This document shows, piece after piece, positions 25,090 to 33,600 of a DNA stretch of 48,020 bases (position 1 is the first letter of the stretch; the number at the start of each line of letters is the position of its first letter). The notes below the pieces were generated by a model. The model saw only the letters and a list, made by a program, of their open reading frames with translations, was not told where the DNA came from and did no database searches. Source of the stretch: Phycisphaerae bacterium (GTDB taxonomy: Bacteria; Planctomycetota; Phycisphaerae; Sedimentisphaerales; Anaerohalosphaeraceae); NCBI GenBank assembly GCA_018052735.1, contig JAGPMT010000022.1, positions 1 through 48,020 of the forward strand, given 5' to 3'. The position numbers and the translations under genes are program-made.

Positions 25090-26826
25090 CTATACATCGA
25101 CAACCAGTTCTTCTGCCTGTGCTACGCGCGATACTTCATCCGGCGTTGTAATGCCTTTGAAGACCTTGATTTTGCCGTCTTCCAGCAGCGAACGCATTCC
25201 GGAAGCCAAAGCGGCTTTCCGCAATTCACTGGCGGGCGCACGCGAAAAAGCCAGTTCCCGAAGCTGGTTGTTCATCTCGAGCATTTCAAAAATAGCGATA
25301 CGGCCCTTGTAACCCGTTCCCTGACATCGGGCACAGCCGGCACCTTTATAAATCGGATGCTTATGAATATCCTCCGGAGTAATCCGCAGCAGCCGCAGGT
25401 AATGCGGGTCGGGGGTGGTATCTACGACCTTGCATTCTTTGCAGATGACACGGACAAGACGCTGAGCCATAATCGCCTGAATGGAACTGGCCACAAGGAA
25501 GGGCTTGACCCCCATATCAATCAATCGCGTGATGGCGCTGGGGGCATCGTTGGTGTGCAGGGTACTGAAGACCAAGTGACCGGTCAGAGCGGCCTGAATC
25601 GCAATATCCGCTACCACGCCGTCTCGAATTTCACCAATCAGAATGATATTGGGGGCCTGACGCAGCATAGACCGCAGAATGGCCTCAAATGTCAATCCGA
25701 TTTCCGTTTTCACCTGACATTGATTAATGCCGGAAATATTGTATTCGACGGGGTCTTCTGCTGTAATAATCTTCTTATCCGGCCTGTTTAATTCCTGAAG
25801 TGCTGAATACAGGGTTGTTGTTTTACCGGAACCCGTCGGACCTGTAACAAGAAAGATTCCATTGGGCCGCCGAATGATGCGGATAAACCGCTCGTAGTCA
25901 TCCGGCTCAAAACCGATTGCCTGAATGCCGATATTGACGGATTCGGGCCGCAAAATACGCAGAACCGTACTCTCGCCGTGATAACCCGGCAGACAGGATA
26001 CACGGAAGTCGATATCCTGTCCATCAACCGTCCGCTTAATACGGCCGTCCTGCGGCAGCCGCCGTTCGCCGATATCCATTCCCGACATAATTTTGATGCG
26101 GGCCAGCAGCGGCGCCTGCATATTTTTGGGAATATTGTCCCGTTCCACGCACACACCGTCTATCCGGTATCGGATTCGCACCCGGTCAGCCATGGGCTCG
26201 ATATGAATATCGCTTGCCCGCATCCGAACGGCTTCATCAATAATCAGGTTTGCCAGACGAACGATCGGCCCATCGTCCATTTCGTCTTCGGCCGCCTGTG
26301 CCCGGCGAACCTCGGCTTCTATCGTATGCCCCATAGCCGCCAGTTCCGCGGCTGTCTGGTCAATGCTGCTGCGGTAATCATCTTTGGCAGGTTCATCCGC
26401 TTCTGATTTATTGAGAAAATTTTCAATCTTGGTGGGGCTTGCCAAGCAGCAGCGGATTTCCATATTCAGCCGAAAACGCAGCAAATCCAATGTATCCAAA
26501 TCCATCGGATCTTTGATGACAACTTTTAACTCCCCGTTATTGACTTCGATAGGGATGATTTTATGACGCTTGATGATATCTTCGGGAACTAATTTAGCAA
26601 CATTTGGCGGGATTTGGACATTATCGAGATTTACAAATTCATAACCGAATTGTTTAGCCAGACACTCGTAAATCTGGTCTTCGGTGGCCAGTTTCATCTC
26701 CAGCAGCACTTCCCCCAGCCGTTTATTGGTTTGCTTGCCTTTTTTAATTGCGGCGATTAGATTCTCTTTGCTGACATACCCTTTCTTATAGAGAATTTCG
26801 CCTAAGTGTCTTCTTTCTTTCGACAT
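25090..26826 (-). CDS. Second GspE/PilB-family assembly ATPase with MshEN-type N-domain
   Basis: A 578-residue assembly ATPase. N-terminal repeats at residues 7-30 and 36-59 follow the MshEN 24-residue pattern; the second is the better match (RLGEVLL...L...L...Q) although its Gly at position 10 is Lys. Walker A GPTGSGKTTT, Walker B IILIGEIRD and a zinc site (ICKEC...GCARCQGTGY) are intact. Together with PilT directly downstream it forms a PilB-PilT pair, so this one may drive a retractile pilus while the 21866-23617 ATPase serves the pseudopilin operon; that split is inferred. A good sigma-70 promoter lies at 26874-26902. Start ATG at 26826 with a weak GTGAG ribosome site. Confidence 0.88.
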   Translation of the reverse strand: MSKERRHLGEILYKKGYVSKENLIAAIKKGKQTNKRLGEVLLEMKLATEDQIYECLAKQFGYEFVNLDNVQIPPNVAKLVPEDIIKRHKIIPIEVNNGELKVVIKDPMDLDTLDLLRFRLNMEIRCCLASPTKIENFLNKSEADEPAKDDYRSSIDQTAAELAAMGHTIEAEVRRAQAAEDEMDDGPIVRLANLIIDEAVRMRASDIHIEPMADRVRIRYRIDGVCVERDNIPKNMQAPLLARIKIMSGMDIGERRLPQDGRIKRTVDGQDIDFRVSCLPGYHGESTVLRILRPESVNIGIQAIGFEPDDYERFIRIIRRPNGIFLVTGPTGSGKTTTLYSALQELNRPDKKIITAEDPVEYNISGINQCQVKTEIGLTFEAILRSMLRQAPNIILIGEIRDGVVADIAIQAALTGHLVFSTLHTNDAPSAITRLIDMGVKPFLVASSIQAIMAQRLVRVICKECKVVDTTPDPHYLRLLRITPEDIHKHPIYKGAGCARCQGTGYKGRIAIFEMLEMNNQLRELAFSRAPASELRKAALASGMRSLLEDGKIKVFKGITTPDEVSRVAQAEELVVDV

Positions 26827-26873
26827 TGGATCTCACTTATTACTGGACAAAAAACAGTAAAGCACAGAAATGT

Positions 26874-26902
26874 ATTGTACCATAAAAAAAACGGCTCGTC
26901 AA
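26874..26902 (-). promoter_or_regulatory. Sigma-70 promoter of the pilB2-pilT operon
   Basis: TTGACG (26897-26902) and TACAAT (26874-26879) on the minus strand are 17 bp apart, each one base from consensus. The -35 box overlaps the stop codon of cinA, so the pilus genes have their own start although cinA lies just upstream on the same strand. Confidence 0.7.
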
Positions 26903-28140
26903 ACCTGCAATCGCAGCCGAACAAGATTTAATGCTGTCATCGCCGCCCGCTGCCGAATAGACTGCCGGTCTGCATCTCCAAACCGGCATCTTTGCACATC
27001 ACAAATGCCGTCCGTCCATACCCCTATAAACACCAGCCCCACCGGCTTTTCTTCGCTGCCACCGTCCGGACCCGCAATACCGGTAATAGAAACAGCTATA
27101 TCAGCACCGGATCTCTTTGCCGCCCCCTCTGCCATTGCCGACGCAACCTGCCGGCTTACGGCGCCAAAATCCCGAATGAATTGTTCGGGAACTCCCAATT
27201 GGCGCACTTTTGCTTCATTGCTGTAAGTTACCCAGCCGGCCAGCATATAGGCACTGGAGCCGGGTATATCGGTCAGCATTTTCGATAACAATCCTCCGGT
27301 ACAGGATTCAGCTGCGGCTATCGTTTTGTGCTTCTCTCGGAGCAGCTGCCCCACAGCCGCAGGCAAACTCGAGTCATCTTCTCCAAATACGATATTCCCG
27401 AGCAATGCCTTCAATCGCTGCTTATCATCCTGAACCATTTTCATTGCCTGCATTTTACTGTCGGCAGATGCAATAATGTGAAGTACGACCTCTCCGGCCC
27501 CGCAGGTACAATTGATCAGGGGATTTCGCCTGCGGTTCATTAAATCGCCCAATCGCTGTGCAATATCGGATTCACCAGCACCAAAACAATGCAGCTTGCC
27601 GGCCGCTGTAAACGCACCTTGTGCCGCCGTATCGATTTGGTCTTTGACCTGCTCATTGAACATGCGCTTCATCTCCTCCGGCACTCCCGGCATGGCGGCA
27701 AAAAAAACACCGTTGCGCAAACCCCAGAACCCGCAAGCCGTACCCGCTGGATTATCAAGACGCCGGCAGCCGGCAGGGATATAGGCCTGCGACTGATTTC
27801 GAGCAGGCATAGTCCGGCCCCGCTTCTTGAAAAAATCTGCAATTTTGTCCAGCCACTCCGGCTGAAACACAAGATCGGTCCCAAGCCAAGAAGCCGCCGC
27901 CTGCCGTGTCAAATCATCATCCGTCGGCCCCAAGCCGCCGGTTATCAGAAGGATTTCTGCCTCCCGTGATGCCTCATCGAAGGCATGAATAATCCGGCTG
28001 ATTTCATCGGGAACCGTCCAGACTCCGGCTGTTGGAAGACCCATCGCCAGAAGTTCCCCCGCCAGCCACGAGGCATTGGTATCCGTTGTATGACCGTTGA
28101 GCAGCTCATTGCCGATGCTGATAATGCCGACTTTCTTCAT
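26899..28140 (-). CDS. cinA: CinA-family protein (MoCF-like domain + nicotinamide-nucleotide amidase)
   Basis: A 413-residue cytoplasmic protein of the two-domain CinA type. Residues 1-170 are the molybdopterin-binding-like domain (GIISIGNELLNGHTTDTNAS, ITGGLGPTDDDLTRQA). Residues ~255-413 form the PncC amidohydrolase domain (AAESCTGGLLSKMLTDIPGS, SITGIAGPDGGSEEKPVG), which removes the amide from NMN in pyridine-nucleotide recycling. Length is normal for the full-length form. It stands between the exopolysaccharide terminator and the pilus promoter, with no functional tie to either. Start ATG at 28140 has no clear Shine-Dalgarno. Confidence 0.9.
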   Translation of the reverse strand: MKKVGIISIGNELLNGHTTDTNASWLAGELLAMGLPTAGVWTVPDEISRIIHAFDEASREAEILLITGGLGPTDDDLTRQAAASWLGTDLVFQPEWLDKIADFFKKRGRTMPARNQSQAYIPAGCRRLDNPAGTACGFWGLRNGVFFAAMPGVPEEMKRMFNEQVKDQIDTAAQGAFTAAGKLHCFGAGESDIAQRLGDLMNRRRNPLINCTCGAGEVVLHIIASADSKMQAMKMVQDDKQRLKALLGNIVFGEDDSSLPAAVGQLLREKHKTIAAAESCTGGLLSKMLTDIPGSSAYMLAGWVTYSNEAKVRQLGVPEQFIRDFGAVSRQVASAMAEGAAKRSGADIAVSITGIAGPDGGSEEKPVGLVFIGVWTDGICDVQRCRFGDADRQSIRQRAAMTALNLVRLRLQV

Positions 28141-28237
28141 ACTTTAATTAAAACAAAGCAGCGGCTGAATGTCCAGCCCCAAACCTGTCTGCCGCCGGCA
28201 GGATGGTCTGCCAAGGATTCCGTTTTCCTGATAAGAT

Positions 28238-28270
28238 AAAAAAAGCCCGGCTGATACTGATGCCGGGCTT
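28238..28270 (-). terminator. Rho-independent terminator of the exopolysaccharide/exosortase operon
   Basis: Twenty-six bases past the stop of the Wzz/BY-kinase gene, the minus strand has AAGCCCGGC, a 10-nt loop and GCCGGGCTT, a perfect 9-bp GC-rich stem ending in a run of T (28238-28244). Confidence 0.9.
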
Positions 28271-28295
28271 AGAATCTGTTTTGAGCAGAACCGAG

Positions 28296-30605
28296 TTATA
28301 CTGTCTGCTGGACTTGGACCTGCTGATATTTCTGATAAGAACGATAGACCTCCCGGAAATATCCGCCTTTGCGGCTCTTGGCTCCCATCAAGACGGCTCC
28401 GGCAACATTGGCATTTATATCCTTCAGTTCCCGCAGGATCCGCAGCGCTGCCCCGCGACGGGTAACAGCAGCATTCAGCACCACCAATGCCGCGTCGGCC
28501 TGTGCCGCCAGCGTCTTGGCATCGCTGACCAGCATCGCAGGTCCATCAATGATGATATAATCAAACTGGGATCTGCAGTAATCCAGCAGCGTTTTCATCC
28601 GCTCACTGGTGAACAGTTCAGCCGGATTGGCCGGCAGCGGCCCGCTGTCAATCAGGTACAACCCGGTGATGCCGCTGTCCCGAATAATGCGATCCTCGGA
28701 ACATTGTCCCATCAGGTAATTGCTCAGGCCGAAATCCGAAAATCCCGATGAACCATTGGCCTGTGAGCGGGGGAATAACCGCGCTGTGGACGGCCGGCGG
28801 AAATTGGCATCCAGCAGCAGAACCCGGCGGCCTTCCATCAGCAGGGTGCTGGCCAGATTGACGGCAACGGTTGTTTTTCCGTCTCCGGCCTGTCCGCTGG
28901 TCACGCACAATACCTTGTGCATTGCTCCACCCGGCCCCAACAGACGCAAATTGGTGCGCAGCTGCCGATAGCCCTCGCTCATCATCGAATAAGGGGCTTG
29001 ACGAACCACATGATACAAATCAACCCCTTCTGCCTCATCATCATCGCTGACATGCCAAATCATCCCCATCAGCGGCACTCTCAGATGCCGCACCACATCG
29101 CTGGGCGTGCGGACCAAATCATTGGCCAGCTCAATCAGGAAAGCCAGTCCTAAACCGGCCAGCAGGCCCAGAATAAAGCCGCCCGGGAAGAACAGCTCCC
29201 AGCGCGGGAAACTTTTTTCCCGGGGATCTGTTGCGCCGTAGGGGGACGACAGCTTGCTCAGACGCGGATTGTCATGCTGGGCATTTTTCTTCTCAATCAG
29301 GGTGTTCATATCCTCCAGAAGCTTCTGATTTTCTTCCCGCTGCTGCTCATACCGCGCATATTCAGCACGAATTCGGTCGATTTCTTTGTATTCGGCACGG
29401 GCCGCATTGAGCTGCTGGGTTGCAGTCTCCAACTGCGAAGTCAGCGCTGTCATTGTATCCCGTGCATTGATCAGATTGGACTGGCGAATCAATTCACCAA
29501 TCATCTTCTGACGGGCATCATACTCATCGTACATCTTTTTAAGAGCCGCCTGCGTCTGTTTGACAAGACGATGCTCATCGCCGAAACGGGCCCGCTGCTG
29601 ATCCAGCAGCGGTTCCATTGCCGCTATATTGCTTCTCATCTGGCGGGCTATCGGATCATTTTCAACTTCCTGCCTGACCACTTCATCAAAATCATATGCC
29701 TTGGCCCGCACATCCAAGGTTGCAATGATACTTTCCAGCCGCGATTTTTCGCTGTCATATTCACTATATCGGTTTTCCAAATCAGCCAGCTTCTCATCCA
29801 TATAATCCCGGAAAGACTGATTATCCCTAAGATTCAGGCGGGCAAACCGCGTGCCGGAACGGATGGATTCCAGACTGGCTTCAATCTGATTCAGTTTGGT
29901 CTGTATCTGGTCACGCTGGTTTTTAAGCTGAGCCAGTTCCTGCTTGAGCGTGCTTTGAGCCAGTTCCTGCTGCTGCCGCATAAAAATTCGGACCATTTCA
30001 TCGACAATTGTTTTAGCATCCCGGGCATTGCGGCACTTCATGGAAACCAGCAGATAGTTGTTGTCGCGGGGGGCGGTTGCACTGAGATTATCCTGCAAAT
30101 CCTTCAAGGCCTCGCGGATAGCTTTTTCAACATCGCCGACAATCTGGCCCTGACTGTCGATCTTGGCAAAACTCTTGAACCAGTCTGTTTCCCGGACTCT
30201 CGGCTGCTCCAGCAAGGTCAGCAGCATATTCTGCTGCTGAATCATCGATGCCTTGGTGAAGCGAAACGCATAGTAGAGATCCTTCTGCACCTGAATGCTG
30301 GCTATCTGCATCGGATCCATATCCACCGGCGGGTCCACATCGATCGCACGAACAGACGTATAGCGCGGATAATAACGGTCGCACAAATACCACAGTCCGC
30401 CGCCGATAACCGTGCCCAGAATCGTCATCAGTATAATCATCCACAGATGCCGCCGCAGAATGCCCAAAATCTCCCGCGGGGTCAATTCCATACCGCCGCC
30501 GGCCCCGCCGGCAGGTCTGGCCGGCCCCTGCGGGGGGGTCATCGGGGGACGGGACGATGCCGGCCCGGTCATCATATTGATTGTCCGCTGGATTGCATTA
30601 TCCAT
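28296..30605 (-). CDS. Wzz/Wzc-type polysaccharide co-polymerase with BY-kinase domain
   Basis: A 769-residue inner-membrane protein that sets chain length and controls export of exopolysaccharide. After a Pro/Gly-rich N-terminus come a first membrane helix (53-73), a long periplasmic part with coiled coil (about 210-445), a second helix (471-491) and a cytoplasmic tyrosine autokinase. The kinase shows Walker A GQAGDGKTT (571-579), Walker A' RRVLLLDANFRRP (593-605) and Walker B YIIIDGP (683-689). The C-terminus carries four tyrosines (749, 754, 757, 760), the usual autophosphorylation cluster. It is the last gene of the operon and has GGGAG before its ATG. Confidence 0.88.
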   Translation of the reverse strand: MDNAIQRTINMMTGPASSRPPMTPPQGPARPAGGAGGGMELTPREILGILRRHLWMIILMTILGTVIGGGLWYLCDRYYPRYTSVRAIDVDPPVDMDPMQIASIQVQKDLYYAFRFTKASMIQQQNMLLTLLEQPRVRETDWFKSFAKIDSQGQIVGDVEKAIREALKDLQDNLSATAPRDNNYLLVSMKCRNARDAKTIVDEMVRIFMRQQQELAQSTLKQELAQLKNQRDQIQTKLNQIEASLESIRSGTRFARLNLRDNQSFRDYMDEKLADLENRYSEYDSEKSRLESIIATLDVRAKAYDFDEVVRQEVENDPIARQMRSNIAAMEPLLDQQRARFGDEHRLVKQTQAALKKMYDEYDARQKMIGELIRQSNLINARDTMTALTSQLETATQQLNAARAEYKEIDRIRAEYARYEQQREENQKLLEDMNTLIEKKNAQHDNPRLSKLSSPYGATDPREKSFPRWELFFPGGFILGLLAGLGLAFLIELANDLVRTPSDVVRHLRVPLMGMIWHVSDDDEAEGVDLYHVVRQAPYSMMSEGYRQLRTNLRLLGPGGAMHKVLCVTSGQAGDGKTTVAVNLASTLLMEGRRVLLLDANFRRPSTARLFPRSQANGSSGFSDFGLSNYLMGQCSEDRIIRDSGITGLYLIDSGPLPANPAELFTSERMKTLLDYCRSQFDYIIIDGPAMLVSDAKTLAAQADAALVVLNAAVTRRGAALRILRELKDINANVAGAVLMGAKSRKGGYFREVYRSYQKYQQVQVQQTV

Positions 30606-30634
30606 ATCAAGTCTCCCACTACAAAACCGTTTTA

Positions 30635-33600
30635 TTATTGCTGACGCAGCCGCTCAATCGCCTTCTGAAGCTGCTGTTTTTCCTTATCCGGCATTTCCTG
30701 TGCAGAATCAAGGGCTTTTTGATAGGTCTCCATCGCCTGCTGCGGCTTATTGAGCCCTTCCTGTGCCATTGCCAGATGCTTATAAACATCCCACGGAACC
30801 GGCTGGCCGGAAACATCATAAATCTGAATCGCCCGAAGCAGATTCTGTTCTGCCGTGTCATACTGACCAACTTTGCACTGAACAAATGCATAGGTATCCA
30901 GAAAAATCGGATTTCCCGGATCCTGCTGATGAGCGCTGCGTGCATAATTCAGCGCTTTTTCAAGCTGCTGGTCGTTGTCAGCCAGCAGGTAGGCCATGTT
31001 GTTCAGCAGTGACGAATTGTTCGGCTGAATCTGAAGCATTTTCTCCAGCATGTCCGCCGCGCGTTCAAAATAGCTGCTGTCTGCCGTTTTCGCATAGGCC
31101 ATGATCAGCAGATTGACCTTCTTGAGGTTATACAGGAACAGCTGCGGATTGTCGGGCGCAATCAAACCGATGCACTGGTCTGCATACTCAATCGCCTTAT
31201 TGTAAGCACCCTTTTCCTGCGCCAACCGGCAGGCCAACAGCAGGGCCGGCAGCGATTTGGCATCAGCCGCCAGCGTTTTCGTTACCCAGCCGTCCAGCAC
31301 TTCTTCTCCGGCCGCCGGCCGAACTTTCTGCAGAATCAGCTCCTGCATAGTCTCGCTGGTCTGGGCCTTGTCCAGCGCTTTATAAAAGCTGTCAATCGCC
31401 TTGTCCTTCTGCCCCTGCTGGCTCTGAACCAGTCCCAGATACATATACGCCACCGGTGCCCCCGGCGTATCAATCAAACCGCCGGCAAAAGTGATAAGTT
31501 TATCATATTGCTTGGCTGCATACAAGACTTCTAAATATCCCTGTACCAACTCGAGATTCGGCTGGTTTTGGGCACTGGCCAGCTTCCAAGCCGACAGCAG
31601 CAATTCCTCAGCGCGGGTGTAATTTTTCTGGCTGAGGTAGTACATCCCCGCCCGGTAATGCCAAAACGCACTGTTGGGATATTTTTCCAAAGTCCCCTGA
31701 TAAAACTTGTCCAAATCCGCAGCACGGTTATTCTTCTGATACAGCGCTTCCAGCATCAGCCGCACCTGAATCGGGGCTTTCGGGTCATCCAGTGCGGAGG
31801 CCAGTTCTCCAATGGCAGCGGTTATCTGCCGGGTCTCGTTATAGACATTGGCCAGCTCCATCCGAACCATCGGATTATCCTGAAGGCCTTTGCTCCGCTG
31901 CAGGTCCTCAATGGCTTTCTGCTGCTGATTCATCAGCCGATACAGCCGGCCGCGCAGCCGCCATGCTCCCGCATTGGCGGTATCCTTTTCCAGATACAGA
32001 TTTGTCAGCGAAAGCGCCTCATCCAGCCGGCCATGCCCCATCGCTGTCCATGCTTTTATCAGAAGAATGGTAATGTCATCCGGATACCTCTCCTGGAAAC
32101 TGGGGATTCTGCTTTCCGCCTCGGCAGTAAAAGCATTGTCCAGATATTTCTGCATAATCCACAATTCGCCGTCTTTGGTTTGCTCCAGCTTGACCAGCGC
32201 ATCAAGATACTCTTTGACCTGCTGACGCTTGCCGGCGCCCTCGGAGGCGATCACAAGTCCCTGATACAGCAGTACATCATCGGGATGTTTCGCCAGAAGG
32301 TCTTTCAAGATCGCCTCGGCCTGTTCAAACTGCCCGCCGCGAAGGTAATACTTCCACAGCAGATTCTGGTCGCCTTTGAGCAAATCCAGCGCTTTATCGC
32401 TCTGCTGGGTCAGCCGGAGGTAGTCGGCATACGCCTGCCGAATGGAATCATTGTCCGGCTCAAGGTCTATCGCCTGCTGATAGGCCTTGCCTGCCAGCTC
32501 AACCAATCCGGTCCGCTTGGCCGTATCCCATTCCGACTGCGCCATGCGAAGGGCCATATTGCCCAGCATCAGGGCATTGGAGGCCGTCGGAACAGTCTGC
32601 AGCAGCCGCTGACGAATCTGCAAAGCCCGATCCGGCGCCTGCTGCTGGATGCTTTCGGCATAGAGGCCCTGCAGCTGCCAGTCGGCCGGATTAAGCAGCA
32701 TCGCCAGCGTCAGCGCCTGTTCGGCTTCGCTGCGCTGTTCCGGCGTCACTTTTGTCCCCAGTTCATTGTTCCGCGCAAACAGCAGCATCGCCAGATTCCG
32801 GGCATACGCAGCATGTTGGGGATTCATCTGAACCGCCTGCCGGGCGTTCTGAATAGCCGCTGTGCTGTCCTGCATCTGGTGCTGAACCTGACTTTTCAGA
32901 TAATACAAATAACTGGACAGCGGACGCAGGGTCAGGCACTCATCCAGACGGCGCAGCGCTTGGGGATAATTTTCCTTGAGCATCTCCACCCGTGCAGCCG
33001 CCAGCCCGCCTTCGCATCCGTCGGCATTTTTCGAACGAATCATCTGGAGCAGGCCTTCTGCCTTGGCACTATCCTTCTGGTCAACGGCGATATCAAATTG
33101 AGCATTCAGAATCTCCGGATCATTGGCCGCATCCGGCCCGGCATCCTGCATCAGAGCCGCCATCGCCTTTTCATAGTCTCCCTGTGCCCGATAGAGGGCT
33201 GACCGCAGCAGGGCTTTCTGCCGGGGATTCTGAATCCGGTCCGCGGCCTGCTCCTGCAGCTGCGCTGTCGGCTGCGCTGCCGGATCGTCCTGAGACGCCC
33301 GCAGGCGAAGCAGCTGCAAACCGTAAGCATCCGGATTGGCTGCCAGATAAATATCCAGAAAGGCAGCCGCCTGCGGGGCCTGCTTGTTTTGAATCATATC
33401 CATACAAATAACATTCAACAGCTGGGGATCCATCTGAGCCGGCTCCAGCTGAAGCGCCTGCTGCAAAACCGTATTCCGCTCAGCCCGCAGGGTATCGAGC
33501 TTCTTGAGCTGTTCGGCTGTGGGCTCCTTGGGCGGCTGTGCCTGCCGGCCTTCGGCAATAGAACCGGCAATCTGGGCGATTTGGGCTGTCAGCACTTCCA

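Noticed and set aside
28189-28201. CTGCC/GGCAG hairpin upstream of cinA
   Set aside because: Only 5 bp with no T-run or regulatory context; chance level in GC-rich intergenic DNA.
31568-33202. A 544-codon plus-strand open frame opposite the giant TPR gene
   Set aside because: Antisense shadow: rich in Leu/Arg/Gln/Ile with no domain, and no ribosome site.
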